A stretch of DNA of 64,000 bases, taken from contig OU015566.1 of NCBI GenBank assembly GCA_907165135.1, positions 13,624,157-13,688,156 of the forward strand, read 5' to 3'. The position numbers were made by a program, and so were the translations under genes. Under the pieces are notes generated by a model. That model was not told the DNA's origin. It was given only the letters and a program-made list of their open reading frames with translations, and ran no database searches. This stretch comes from Oikopleura dioica (lineage: Eukaryota > Chordata > Appendicularia > Copelata > Oikopleuridae). Positions 44,712-58,400 of this stretch are shown here, piece after piece; within the stretch, counting starts at the first letter, position 1; every line of letters begins with the position of its first letter.

Positions 44712-46642
44712 TTATTCTTGAGGAAGAATGGTGATATTCCATCTGATGAAAAATTCAGCATTTGTATCGCCAGGGTTTTCTTTCATGCGTCGTTTTTGGT
44801 CCTTCTCGTCTTCGGCGCATTTCAGCATGCCGTCTTCGTCGGGCTCAATGTTTTTGAAGGAGTAGAGAATCTTGCCATCTCGTCTCATGCAGTCAGCGTT
44901 CGCTCGGCAAGGTACTGGATTACCTGAAGAAAAAAATTGAAAAAGGAAATATTTTCTAAGTCCTACCGTTTTTGGTTAGCCAGAGCTTCCACTCTTCTTT
45001 TTTCTCGCTGTCAAAGCAGTTCATATTCAGATAGTAGTCGCCGTAGCTTTCTCCATATTCTTGATGCCTCGTAAATTTGAAATTGGCACTTTCCATGCCA
45101 CTGTTAATCGCGCTCAGAACATTCGACACGTATCCTGAAGAAAAGCCATCGTCCCATCTGACTCTTTCGCCATCAAAGTCATAGAAGCTGCCATATCCAT
45201 AAGTGGGAGTCCCATGATCGCGAGCTTTGAGTTGTCGTTTCAAATCCGCGTTTTGTTCTGCAAGAGTGTTGTTAACAACTTCAAGGGTTTCCATCTCATC
45301 AAGAGAAAACTGCAATTCGGCCGGTTCAACTCCGCTCTTCAGCTGGCTAACAAGACTCTTAATCGACTCGTGGTCGATCAAAGCAGAAGCGCTATCAACC
45401 CGATCATCGAGCTCGTCGACCAAACAGCATTTGATGAGCTCCTCCATCGCTTCTTCTGGAACCTCTTCTCTCTCGACTTGCATGATGTTGTTGAAAGTCT
45501 CCATTTTATGAGCGCCGACAAAGGGGTTGACGAAAGTACAGAGCATATGGAAAATCACGCCCATAGACCAAGTATCTCGCTTGAAGGTCACATCATCGGT
45601 ATCAAGAGATTTCAACGTCTCGGGTGGGTAAAAATAGTCGGTAGTTCCACCATTTCCGCCAGCAATTTGAAGGTCAAGAATTTTGATCTTAAGAAAATTT
45701 TCACATGTTAATTTCTCATGTTAATCTTACCTTCTTTCCATCAGCGGAGATCAAGATGTTTTCAGGGTTGAGCTCTTTGTGAACTTTTTCTTTCTTGCCA
45801 TGCAAATAATCTGGAAACAAATGTTATGTTTACATTCCAGCAACAATCTTACCCATTGCAAAGACAATCTGACTAGCAAGTCTTAACGCGTCATCTTCCG
45901 ACCAATTTGCTATGAGTTTTAGACCAGTTGGTTCTTCATCCTCCTCCTCCTCCTCGCCGGGCTCTTCTCCTTCCTCAGCAGCCGCTTCTTCACCTTCTTC
46001 TGCAGCATCTTCTTGAGCATCGTCATCTTTCCCTTCATCATCTTTTTCTCCGTCGTCCTCTCCTTCTTTTCCCCCATCGTCTTCTTCCTCTTTTTCTAAA
46101 AGCTCGAATTAGCATAGAATTTTTGATACAAAATTCACCATCTTTCTCTTCTTTATCTTCTTTCTCGTCTTCCTTCTTTTCCTCAGCATCATCTTCCTTC
46201 ACTGGAATTATTGCTGGAGCAACAGCTAAAAATTCCAAATCGACCTCAAAGGCAAAACACTACTCCTTACCATTTTTCTGCAGATTCGCCAAGAATTCAC
46301 CGAGATCTCCTCCCGTAAGATACTCGAGAATGAGTCCTCTGTATTCGACGTTATTGGGACCAGTGAACCTGACATCATCGAGGAGCTTGGCGAAGAAATC
46401 GTTCTTCATGTTGCTCAGGCGCTTAATTTCCTCCTCAGCCTCCTCATGAGCTTCATCGCTCAAAAGAGGGATTGCTTTCAGGATTTTTTGCTCATAAGCT
46501 GAAAATAATCGGAATAATCTTTACACCCTGCTTTACCGAATTGATCATCCTCGACGATCCAGTAAAGAGTTGGATCGCTCGTCTTTCTAAACTCCCTGAT
46601 GCATCTGTAGCGAGAGCCAGAGCCAAAGTAAAAATCTTGCAT
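44712..46642 (-). CDS. Protein-kinase-like protein, probable pseudokinase, with acidic insert and novel C-terminal domain
   Basis: Exons: 46642-46537, 46498-46270, 46225-46139, 46095-45853, 45810-45731, 45687-44967, 44923-44712; all phases fit. Kinase landmarks: possible Gly-rich start (YFGSGSRYRC), a hinge-like LILEYLTGGDLGEFL, a long Glu/Asp/Lys-rich insert, MDYLHGKKEKVHKELNPENI in place of HRDLKPEN, KILDLQIAGG in place of DFG, YPPE in place of APE, and DTWSMGVIFHML in subdomain IX. Both catalytic aspartates are altered (HKE for HRD, DLQ for DFG with D kept but F and G lost) and no clear VAIK lysine is seen, so phosphotransfer is doubtful. After the kinase fold comes a short coiled coil (MEWT-less heptads in LEVVNNTLAEQNADLKRQL) and an unrecognised domain with YGYGSFYDFDGERVRWDD. 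Likely a scaffold or regulator. Confidence 0.75.
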
Positions 46643-49420
46643 GTTCTCTTTTTGCCTTGATGACTGCGCAAAAATGCACTCCGAGGCTGCGCGGCATCGT
46701 TATTTAAAGTGTTAGTGTCAATAGTGCTATTTGCTTTTAGAATAGGCATAACGACAGGACGAAGTTCGATCCTGAATCATGATTTATTGAGGCCGGGAGT
46801 GGCCGACAAAATTAAATAACATCAATGCATCGGAATTCTTATGTATGATACAGTAGATTCTCTCCTTGGCTTTATGATTCATGTTTTCAAAGAAAAATTA
46901 CAGTAATAGAAGAAGGAGTACGGGAGAGTTACAAAGTGGCGCAATGATTTCGGAATTTGGCAATCAAGCACTGCCATCCAAATTTCTTCTTTAGAAACGC
47001 TTCTTACCCTCCATCTGCTTTTCATGGAAAATGAGTCCCTTTTTGAAAAAAGATTGCGCTAGAATGCCGACTGCGCGTTAGATCAAAGTTGGATCGAACT
47101 TGTAAAAGTGGTCGGTCGGTTGTCGGCGAGTTGGGTCAGCAAATCAAAGAGGCCCACAATCGCGCCGTCGCGGGTGGAGAACGCATTCTTCGGACTCGTA
47201 ATCAACGATTCTTACAGCACTCACTTGACGATCCTCCTCCTCGTCAAAAAACTACTCTTAATTTTGAAATTTGATGAAAAATCTCTTCGTTGATTTCCAT
47301 TAAAAATCACCGAAATAACTCGATGACTAGAAGTAGGAACAAGAAGCTAATCATCATGTTGGAGCTCTTAATTCTCATGTTATTCATCGCTAATTTGCAG
47401 GGTTGGATTGGTGCTTGTGCAAAGTGGTGGTGCTGCCTGCGGCCGTGCGCCGCGATCGGGCCCCCCTTAGACTTGACCCTCCATAAGCACTCTGCACAGC
47501 TTGCGCGCAATTTATTCTGAGCAAAACACAATTTGAAGGTAGAGAGACCCTTAAGACACGACCAAAGAAGCCGTCTTTCTTACCAGCGCTTCCATAAAAA
47601 AGGTATGAAAAGAGGAAAGAAAAATTCGAGGCGGGGACAAAAGGGATAAGCGTAGTAAAAAAATTTCAAAAAAAATTCTGCTCTCCGGATCGCTCAGAGG
47701 GCGCTCGCGATCCAACGCGCGCGAAGTCGGACAATCGGGGACGAAAATACCGCGCGGGGGCTCCTTAGCGCCACTTAGCGCCGCGCGCACCACCTGTTAT
47801 TTCGCCACCAAGCAAGATCTTCTGAAAAAAAGCTTGTCAAGCTTTTTAAAATTTAAGAAAAGTGATTGAATTTTTTGCTGAGTTTCTGGATTCCTTAGAG
47901 ATCAACAAAGATTATAAGAGATTTTGAGGATCGAAGAAAAAATCCAAAATTTTGAGCTTATTAATGCCCAATCCGGACAAACGGTATGGTGTAGCCGTAC
48001 GTTTGTCCGACGATACTGCCAGAAATAAACCCGCGAAAAAGGGGTTTTTCTCGCATTTTGCTACTTTGCCGAGAAAAAAGAAAAATCAGGTACATTTTTG
48101 GACTCATCAAATAAGAAAAAGAGGCCATTCTTCTGGACCCAAAATTTGACCAAGTTTTTTTTCGATCAAAAGTCTTTGCCCTCACTTTCTTAGGACTCGA
48201 AATAACACAAATTTTTATGACCAAAAAATGAGTTTTGGAGCAAAAATTTGAGTCGAAACCCGGAATTTTCGGAATTTGACAATTTTTTTTTTGGTCAAAA
48301 ATAATATTTTGAGTAAAATTTTGAACCCTAACCCTTACCCTCGAATTGAATTTTTTTCCTTTTTTTGACTCAGAACTGATTTAAATTTTGAAGCACGTGT
48401 TGAATTAGATCTTGCGCCTTTGAAATTTAATGTCAAATTGTATAAGTTTTTCAATAGGATTTACTCATTGCACCTTTTTTCCTCCCTTCTCAGCTTGGCG
48501 GTCTCTATCTCTCAAAATATTTACAATATCTTCATCCCTTTTTGTCTTGTTTCAAACGTGTTTTGGCTCAATCAAAAGAAAAAAAAACCAACCGGTTATC
48601 TTATTTTTTCAAAAATAAAAAATAAAAAACCTCGTTTTTTTTCTATTATTCTTTGCGATTTTTACAGTCAATTCAATTGGAATCGACTCAATTGGGTAAA
48701 CAAGAAGCTTGATTAATCGATTTATTTTGTATTATTAAGAAACATTCTAGCACTTGATTTTTAATCGGCCATAATCACAAGATCAAGCGGGAAAAAACGT
48801 GGCAATTAAAGGTGTGAGACTCAAGCACCGCGAAAAAAAAAACTGAAAATTGCCATCTTTCGAAAAGTGTGTTAGTTTAAAGATTTAGAAACTCGTAAAC
48901 AGATAATTAAAAAAAAGAGCAAGAAAACTGAATCTTTAAATTTCAGTTTTTGGCTGTCTAAAGCGGGTTTTGAGCGTTTTTGCACGGAAACGCCCATGCT
49001 TTGCTAAACGGGTTAAAATTTGAATATGCAAAAAAGTGTTCTTTTGAGTCATTTTTGAGTGGTAAACGGGTGGCAAATTAAGGGTCTAGCGATCGCTTAA
49101 AGTGATTTTTCAAACAGATGTTCAGCAAGAGCTAACACTGTGACACCCTTATTTTCTTTCAGAATTGGAGACCTTTAACCCTCTCCTAGTGAAAACATAT
49201 TTCAGTGCATAAAGATTAAGGGTGTCACTAGCATAAAAATAAGCAGACAAATATCCATTTTAAAACCGGTTCTCGATGACTACTCCCTTAAGATTTTCGA
49301 GACCCCTTTTAATTTCGTGAAAAATGCGTTAATTGACCAAAACTCGTAGAATAATTCGAAAATTACAACCACGTGACTTGTAAGAAGCCCACTTTCTAAC
49401 TGTATTTTGAATAGGACGTA
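46643..49420. other. Intergenic region, mostly AT-rich
   Basis: One short frame at 47323-47520 (MTRSRNKKLIIMLELLILML, then FIANLQGW...WWCCLRPC) could encode a small secreted or membrane peptide but has no support beyond its hydrophobic start. TTAGGG-like units occur at about 48326-48344. A small MITE lies at 49140-49228. Otherwise nothing is recognised. Confidence 0.35.
49140..49228. mobile_element. Short MITE, GTGACACCCTTATTTT family
   Basis: GTGACACCCTTATTTT at 49140 against AAGGGTGTCAC ending at 49228. Shares ends with 24682-24887 and 56017-56274. Confidence 0.55.
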
Positions 49421-52400
49421 ATGAAAAATGTTCACCGACCGGTGACGCCGAGCCAAGCCAAGCATCGAAACGCGAGCAACGGAACATGGAGCAGAAACTT
49501 CGACGCTCAAAAGAGCCGCTCCCAATCGCTTCCTCGAAACATTCGCTCTGAAGATCTCGAGCGCAATGATTCCGACATGAGCTACGATCTGCTGGAAAGA
49601 ACGATCTTCCAACGTGCTCGTCAGACATCCCAAGAAGTCGACAGACAAACTCGGCAAGGACGACAGGCTGAGAGAAGATCTGGCAATTCTACTCCTCGAT
49701 TTTCTCGACCAAGAAGCGTTGGGGCCACCCTTAATCGATCTGGCCATCTTTCTGGCTCTGATGGAAACAGATATCACTCGAATATCTCTTCTTCTGGACC
49801 TGATACAGACAGGCGGACAGACACCGAGTCCTATGACAGGCGAAAGATGAATAGAAGTCAACCTGGAGGCGCCAGGAGGAATGTGGAGTATGTCAGTGTT
49901 ACGAATGTGTCGCGAGATGGAACTATTGGAAATACGAGCATGCTGAGAATGGATGATTCCAAAACCGGGGAGACCAGGTAAAAACCCGTTTTTTTACAAT
50001 TTTCTCCCTCAATAAGGATTTCTTTTATATATCATTCATCCTATCTGATTAATCGAGCTTGGGGGTTTGTTTTAACTTTTGAAAGATCAACCAATCAGAG
50101 AGCTTGATGGAAAAAATCGCTATCAGAAGAGACTGATGTAGGAATTTTTTTACGATTATGATTTTTCGATCAAGGTCGCTGATTGGTCGAGCTTAAAACT
50201 TGAATTTGGATAGTTTAAGATCTACCAATCAGAAAGCTTGATGGGGAAAATTTTAACTCGTTGATGATAAATGGTTCATTTTCGGCAATATTTGAATTGG
50301 ACTGTTTGAAATTCTTCGACGCTGGAATTTTTTGACAATGTTTTGTAAAATTTATTTTACGAGTGCGAATTAACCTTCACCACGTTTTCTGTGGACCGGA
50401 AGCCTCGCTTTGAAATAATATTTAGAATTGATGAGATGAGCTCGGGCAAAGAAATCAAGCGACAATTGATTCGTGCAATGAAAGAGGTAAGGTTACATTC
50501 TTCAAAATTCAATTTCTCGGCCAAGTCCTTTAGAAAATTTTCTGTTTTTGGGAAAATTAGCGAACAGACAGCTGCGAGATTATTAATCTCGCTCATTAGA
50601 CTAGGAGCTCTAATCCCAGATTCCTGAAATTCCAAAAATTCGTTACGTAAAAAAAATAATCCGATTTTAGCTGAAAGATCTTGGATCCGTCGCCAGAGTC
50701 ATTGACGAAATCGATGATGAAGAATGGCTACTTATGTTCGTTCAAGGAATGAGTTTTCTTTTTTTAGACAAATAAGAACCATAATTTATGAACCATAAAT
50801 CAGATTTTTTCTTAGGAAATATGAATTTTTCATTACAGATTCGAACGATTCTTCATCATCATCTTTTTTCTCTATTGTGCGACATTTTGTCACGTCTGAT
50901 TGTTGCTCCCCTCTATTCAAAATCTCTCTTATAAAAACTCGTATGTCAGAGCTAGAAGTGCAAGTAAAACAAATTATCCAAATCGAGCGCAAGATCAAGC
51001 AGCTCATCCATCAAGCTCGCGAGGGCCGGACCGACTCCTACAACGAGCTCATAAAAGGGATGACGGTTCAGCTCAAGTCCAAGAAGCAAACCTTACTCGA
51101 CTGCCTCAACGACATCTTGTCCTACTTCCATGATCGTCTTCGAAGCAAAGACACTAGAACCTTCAAATCAAAGCACGTCCACGGGATGTTAAAAGCGATG
51201 TCTGATGCTGAAGGAGAAAACTCGGATTACGGTACTTTCGGGCGAATAAACCGACGACTGAAGAAACTGGCCCTCAATCGCCCTGAAGTTCTCCAAGGAA
51301 ATCAATCAAAATGGCAATTCGAACTGCAGCGCGTCTCAAGGACCGTGGATGAATATCTTCGGATGGCGATGCCGCCGACCATGAGCGGCTCGGAACTAAA
51401 CGACTCGATGAGCAGCATGGGAACGTTGCCTCGCGGTGGAGGAACATTAAATAGGGCTGGCCAGAGTGCTAATGGCGGCCACGTGCGTCAGCATAGCGGC
51501 TTTTCCAGCGATGATTTCAGCAGAAATAACTCAAGCGTAAGTTCTTCTCTTCATCAGAACCTCTTTCTTCTTATAAAAATATCGACGGATATACCCTTAA
51601 TTCTGCTTCTAAAAATAACCAACCGTAACTTCGCTGCGTTTTGACCTCATAAGAAATACCTGGAGCCAACTTGCCAGAGCAAAAACCTCCTACCGCGCTA
51701 TTTCCTTCCATAATCATCCTTTTAATATTCTAGTTTTCGTCGCAGACTCTGGATCGCCGTCGCGGTCGGCCACAGCGGGGCGGCTGGGATCCCAACCGGT
51801 CCAGATCGCTGGAGCGGGGAAAGAAGGGCGAGATGGACTCGAACTTGAGGAACGCCGATTCGGGGCTGGATTTGGACGACTCTGGGTCAGGAGGTGACAC
51901 TTTGCCAGGCAGAGGTGGCGGTGGTCACACGACGAGAGGTAAGAACATGCATTTATACGGGGATCTCGCTGTTTTATACAGAAACAAGGGTAGTTTTGAA
52001 TAAGAACATGAAACATGGCTGTTAGAAAAGATTCGGGGGTTGCATAACTTTCCCCTCAAAAGTTTCCAACTAAGGGTATCTCCCCAAAAACAGAATAGAA
52101 GGGCACCTCTATCCTTCATTTTATTTGATGGCACAGGTTGTCAGGGCGTAATCGACCTTTGATGACATTTAACACCTGTGAAGCTGGCTACCCAGATCCG
52201 AGCTAATCTAATTTCCGGTCTAAACCTGTACGAGCACCTTTTTACTGTAGCCTCGAGAGAATATTTTGACTTTGAGTCTTTGAAAAAACACGACGTGCAA
52301 GTGTGGCAGGCGATAATTTCGTCGCCAGTGACATGTCTCGCATGTCGCACCTGTGAATCCAGGAAAAGACGAGTATTGGTGTGAACGGCCAGTCCCATGA

Positions 52401-55400
52401 CCTGATTTGCGGGAAAACTAATCAAGGGAGAATTCTAGCACTGAGCTTCTTCCCCTTTTTGAGGCAAGAAAAGCTTCCTTTTGACCAAGTTTTCAAGGAT
52501 TTTTTGCTGACAGAAGCGAAATCGATCTGTTTAAAAATGCGGATTGAAAATTCCATAATCGCGTCAGTCCAAAAACTCTCACCGACCGGAAGTGAGGAAA
52601 ATATTTAGAAATATCAATTTAACTCGTTAGAACCCGCTTCCCGAATTCTTGTAGGAATTCCACTCCAGAAGCCGGTCGGTTATTTGAAAATCACGGATGA
52701 GCAAAATGCTTCTGGTGCTGTTTGCGGCTGGGCGGTATTTGAAGTTGAAAATATCAAATCAAACCTTCGAAACTAGCTTCTTTTTTGATCATTCTTTGAA
52801 TTATGCAATTTCGCTTTTCTAAAAAACTCAGAAATTATAATTTCCAATTGGGATTTTGTCGATTCTTTATCGATAAAAAAAGATATATTTCTTGGCTAAG
52901 ATGGTTTGATCGGGAAAAGCCTTTACTATTCAACTGAGAACAAAAATGAATTGCAAAGGAATAATATTTTTGCTGGAATAGGAGTTCTTCTGTTGCTTGG
53001 CTCGGCAACATGTGTAGAAAACCTGAGTCAGGGTTCTGAAAAGGTTTTCGTAAAAGCCGCTTTTTCCGAATTCTGACTCAGGTTTCCTGATCACGAGTTG
53101 CCGAGCCTAGTCTGTTGCTTCTTCTGTTGCTGACGATTTTTTACTTAACCCCTGATCGTACTGTATTCTTCATACCATTTGACGTAAAAAGACCATTTTT
53201 AGGCTCCTAGATTTTTGAATAAAAAAACTTTTGGTACAGATTTAGGGCATTTTTGATTATCCAATCGTAAAACAGTCTAAAATACAGTGATAACCCATTT
53301 TAAGGCCGGCCCTTTTAAGGGGCGGGTCGACGAGAATCGGAATTTTTAAACCAATTTTCCCGAAAAACCCGATTCTGTAAACATATTTTGACTTATCAGG
53401 TGAGAACAGAAGGGTATTAAGAAGACAGCGGCAAGGAGTTTCACGAGTTTTTGCAGGAATTTCGTGCACTTCATTACCAAATGTGGCATGAAAAAAATAG
53501 CGAAAAAGTCGCAAAATTGCCAAAATTGCGATTTGGGGTCCACTTCGAGACACGATTACGCCCATTTTTTCTAGACAAATTTTTTTCTAGTTTTCGCCGC
53601 TGTATTTTTCAAACCCTTTTCTACCCACCTGACCAATCAGAATTTTTCATTCAAAGCTAGTTTTTCCGGAATTTTGGTTGAAAAAATCCCGATTCTCGTC
53701 GACCCCCCCCTTAAGGCCACTTTTTCGGTAACCGGTGAAAATAATTCGTTGGAACGAATAATTCGTTAGAAAAACGAATAATTCGTTATATAACGAGTCA
53801 AAGTCCTATAAAATCAGAATCTATATGCGCTCCGCGCCTGATTTGATAGAGAAACTCATTTTTGAGGATGTTATCTTTCCACCTAACCGCGCAGACAGTC
53901 AGTAAAAAACATTTTTTTACGGAGGAAAACGAATAATTCGTTGCAACGAATTATTTTCACCGGCGACGCACTTTTTCGGAAAATCCCCAAAATCTGTCAT
54001 CCTCAAAAAATCCATTTTAAGGCCACTTTCTTTCGATTTTTATTCGAAATTCGAAAATTGCAGTATTACTGAAAAAGGCTTTTTTTATCTTCGACTGCGT
54101 GATGCCTCGTGGTTTTAGCTTTATTTTTCTTGTTTGGTACTCTTCGACGATTTTTTCTCGAATTTTTCAATTGACGATGATTTCTTACGGTCCTGTTTGA
54201 ATTTACACTAAGATTTTGAGTCCAATAGTTTCAATCTATCACTATATAGGCGTGCAAAAATACGCAGAGGAATGTCTTTCGAAAAATCTCAGTGATTGTC
54301 TTCACAACACTATTCTTTGACGTCTTCATTCGAATCTCTTTACATCTTTTTTTCTAAGCATTTGTCATGTTGATCCTTTTTCAGACGTGTTTTTAGAATA
54401 TTATTTTTGATATAATTTTTGATATAAAAAGGCCACGATTCAAACATTTTTCGGGCAAAAGAAATATGCGATAATTCTATGAACCCTCATTCATCATTTT
54501 TTATCCCAAGAAAGGAAAAAATTTGTTGTCATCCGACTCGAGACAAAAAATATCCATTTTAAGGCCACTTTCGAAACTCGCTGTCATCCAAAAATCGGCC
54601 TTAAAATGGGTTTTCACTGTACCCGATCAGACTCAGAAATTATTTATTCCGACAGACGGCAATACGGTATCAAATTGAGGCCGCATATTGTCCGCTTTGG
54701 TCGAATGTTACTAAATTGAAAAATCGGCTAAAGAGATGGATTGTCAGGGGATAATTTTTTCGCTGGATTTGGCATCCTGCTTCTTGCGATGAGCTTACTG
54801 TTACTCCTTACTTTTCATCTCAAATTCGGAATCTGATTCTCACCAAATAAAATTGATATAGAAGTGGACAAACAAAAAAGTTTGTTGGGGCTTAAAACAG
54901 ACTATTAGAGTACTAGCTAGGAGATTGTGGCTAATCCAGGTTCCGGCGAAACAATAAACGGCGGTAAAATAATACGTAAGATGAAGAAAAGGGCGATTAG
55001 CAGCAACTTGTAAAAGGATAACATTCTGGTTTATCGACAACCTCCGCATTTTTCGCCTCGTAAGAGTATTTTAAACACCCTTTTGATTATTGCTGTCCAC
55101 GTTTGAAATAACAGCATTAGTTGGAAAAGACAGAAATTTGGGAGATAAACAGTTGGGGGTAAGGGGAGTTAGGAAGGGATAGAATGGATTTGATGTCAGT
55201 CAGGTTTATCGCTGTTATGCGAAAAACTGATTCATCCCTTTTTAGAAAGATATCAATGATCGGATCATTTGAGGGTGGATTTCTTTTTCTTGTGATTTTT
55301 TGATTGTTAAACTTCGGCTGGCTACCATAGACAGAATTATTCGTGGTGATTTTATTTCATTCCATTAAAATATCAAGAAAAAATATTCTCTGTTTCTTCT

Positions 55401-58400
55401 CTTTAGATGTTATGGTTATTTTTTTATTGTTTCTAGCGTGCACGAAATTCTATATTGGAGCCCCAAGTAATGTTCCCTAGTCACGTTACACTCGTCTTTT
55501 CAAGGGTTTATGAGAATCTCGATGTAATCTGTGTGGCTCTACTCACTAGTAAGTAGCAGTAGCGTCCGGGAGTGTCAAACATGGTACGCATGCTCGTTTC
55601 CTACTTCTGAGTGTCTGGCGGCGTTGATATGCATCTCGGTGACGGAATGGCCCCTTGGGATGAGTCTTTTATCCCAAGTGCGTCCAGCCCGCACAGGAAA
55701 CGAAATAGAAGGCGATTTCTCAAGTCGGTAATTTTTTTTGTTCAGGACGGCCGCGAGAACGCGCCTCGATCAAGCTGTACGTCACAACGAGCTCAGACGA
55801 CGATGGCGGATACCGCGCTAATCAACGACTTCGCGGTGAGTTTTTCTCTAAGCCCATTTACAGGATCAACGGATGGATTTTCTTCTAAAAAAACCGTGCC
55901 TCGCCGATAAATTAGAATCCTCACACTTGGCTTTGCGTTCATTAGTGACTGGGGAGGACTCAATTTTGCGAAAACCAAAGTGTTTTCAAGTGTAGTTTAC
56001 TCGTCAAATTAACATAGTGACACCCTTATTTTATTTCACCAAAAAAAAGCTACCCTCATAAATAAGATTCTAAAATAAAAAAAATTAAAAAAAAAAATTA
56101 ATTTAATTAATTTTAAAAATTTTAAAAATAAAAATTTCTAAAAAACCTTTTCTTTGTCTAACATTATAATTCAATTAAAATTTCTTGAATAAAATTTAAT
56201 TAATATTTTTCGTTAAATAAATAAAATAATTAATTAATCAAAGAATGAATCGATAAATGAAATAAGGGTGTCATTATAATAATTTCAGCGGGCAAAAACA
56301 ATAAGAAAATCGCTTTAACGATGTCTACCCCCTTAAATCCTTGTAAAACATAAATCAAAATCTCAATACTTTGGCTGTCAAATCAACCCTTTTTCAGAAC
56401 AACCAACGGAACTTCAACGCAAAACGGAAGAAACCAAACAAATGAAAAAACATCTCGAAAAACTGCAACGCGAAATTCAAGAGACGCGAAGTTCCAAGTC
56501 GGATAAAGAGCGACAATTGAATCAAGAACGAGCCCGTATTCAGGTAAAAAAGAACGCGCTCTTTAGCCGAGAAATTTTTAATTTGAAGAAACAACCAAGC
56601 GTCAATTTGGCCTCGTTTAATTTGAACCTCGGCAGATAGGCTAAGTCACCAAAATTGGTGGCTCGGGGGGTGTTTTTTCTAGAAAGAAAAGCAAAAAGCT
56701 GTGATAGAAGTGACAGTCCAGCGATAAGACTGTTTTCTAAAAAGGGGATTATACAAGTTGACATAAGAAACAGTAGTTTTAGACGAGAAATTCCATTATT
56801 TCGACATATTTTTTGACTTTTACGACTAAAATTTTGATTTTTTTGACAAAAATTTTGATTTTTTCGACTAAAATTTTGATTTTTTTTGACTAAAATTTTG
56901 ATTTTTTCGATTAAAATTTTGATTTTTTCGAGCAAAATTTTGATTTTTTCGACCTGATTTTGGATGTGTTTTTTGACAAAATCTTCGTACCCCTAACAGC
57001 ACCTTAAAAATTCTCTTCAGAAAATGCAGCGGGCGATGGCAAACGGCCTGAGCGAAAAAGCCGACTTGGAAGCAGAACTGATGCGTCTCCGCGAACAACT
57101 TCGATCTGGCGAAAGTGGCCGATCCAGAAACGTCGCAACGCTCCAAACTAGAATCTCCGAAATGTCCCAGCGAATCCACGACGATAAAAGAGAAATTGAC
57201 TTTGCGAACGAAAAGATTGCCCAAATCACTGCGGAGCTCAATGGAAACAGAAGAACTAGCGAGCGACTAGAAAGAGCAAAGCACGAACTTGAAGAGCAGC
57301 TGAATCAGTTGACGATTCAGCTGATGGCGGAGAGGAAGGAACTGAGATCGCTGCAGATGGAGAACCACAGATTGGAGAACGAACTGAGCGAGGCGAGCCA
57401 AAGATTGGAGACTGAAACGGAAAGGTCGAAAAGGACGGAAAATGATCTTCAGAAAGAAATGTCCAAGTTGATCGACAGTCTCAAGGATGAACAGGTAAGA
57501 GCATCAAGATCCATTCCTGAAGGTGAAATAAGGGGCTGGCGTCAGGAACCAACAAAAAAAATTCGACAAATTTTGCGTGGGCGGCTACTCGGCTGCAGAT
57601 CTGACTGCGAGCCGAATCCGGGATTCTGATTGGTTTAAAATTTCCACGCAAAATTTGTCGAGATTTTTCGTCGGTTCCGGACACCTCCCCGAAATAAGGG
57701 GGTAACAATGATAACAGTGAAAAATTTTGCAGAGAATTTTGAAAAGCACTTGATGACTTGAGAGTCACGTGTTTGAGTATACAGTAGCAGAGGAATTAAA
57801 CTGATTCGAATTCCTGAATAAATTGACCTTTTGAAACATCTAAACAAAATAATCGCTGAAAACAATGCGCGGGTAATTTAATTAGCACATTGCGCCTCGA
57901 AATAGAATCCTTCCAAAAATGCGATGACCAAAATACTGAATTGCTCGTTTTAGAACAAGAATCGAACTTTGAAGAAGAAGGGCGGCTCGGCTGGGCGGGA
58001 AGTGAGCTCGCTAAAGGCGCAAGTTGAAGGGCAGAAAGTCAGACTTGATGAGCTGCAGAGCGAGAATACCGAGCTACAGTCGCAGAAAAGGAAGTTGCAA
58101 GAGCTTCTCAATGGAGAAAAACAGGTAAATTTGAGTTTTACCGCGTTTTTCAAAGGCGGTATTTTTTAACCACGGTTAACCACGGTTGAATGGTAATTAA
58201 GAATAAGGGAGTTACCCCCTTATTCCTGAAAATATTAATTCAGAAAGACATTCCCTATAACAAACCGTGGTTAACCGCGGTTAACCACTTTTTTAGATTT
58301 TTCTATTAAAAAAAATACGGGTGTACCTTTCTTAATCCACGTATATCCGAATAAATGGATTAAGAAAGGTGTCCCCCTTATTTTATTTCATAATGATAAG

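Noticed and set aside
45214-45711. A 165-residue plus-strand open frame.
   Set aside because: It is the antisense shadow of the pseudokinase exon, which has kinase motifs and consistent splice phases.
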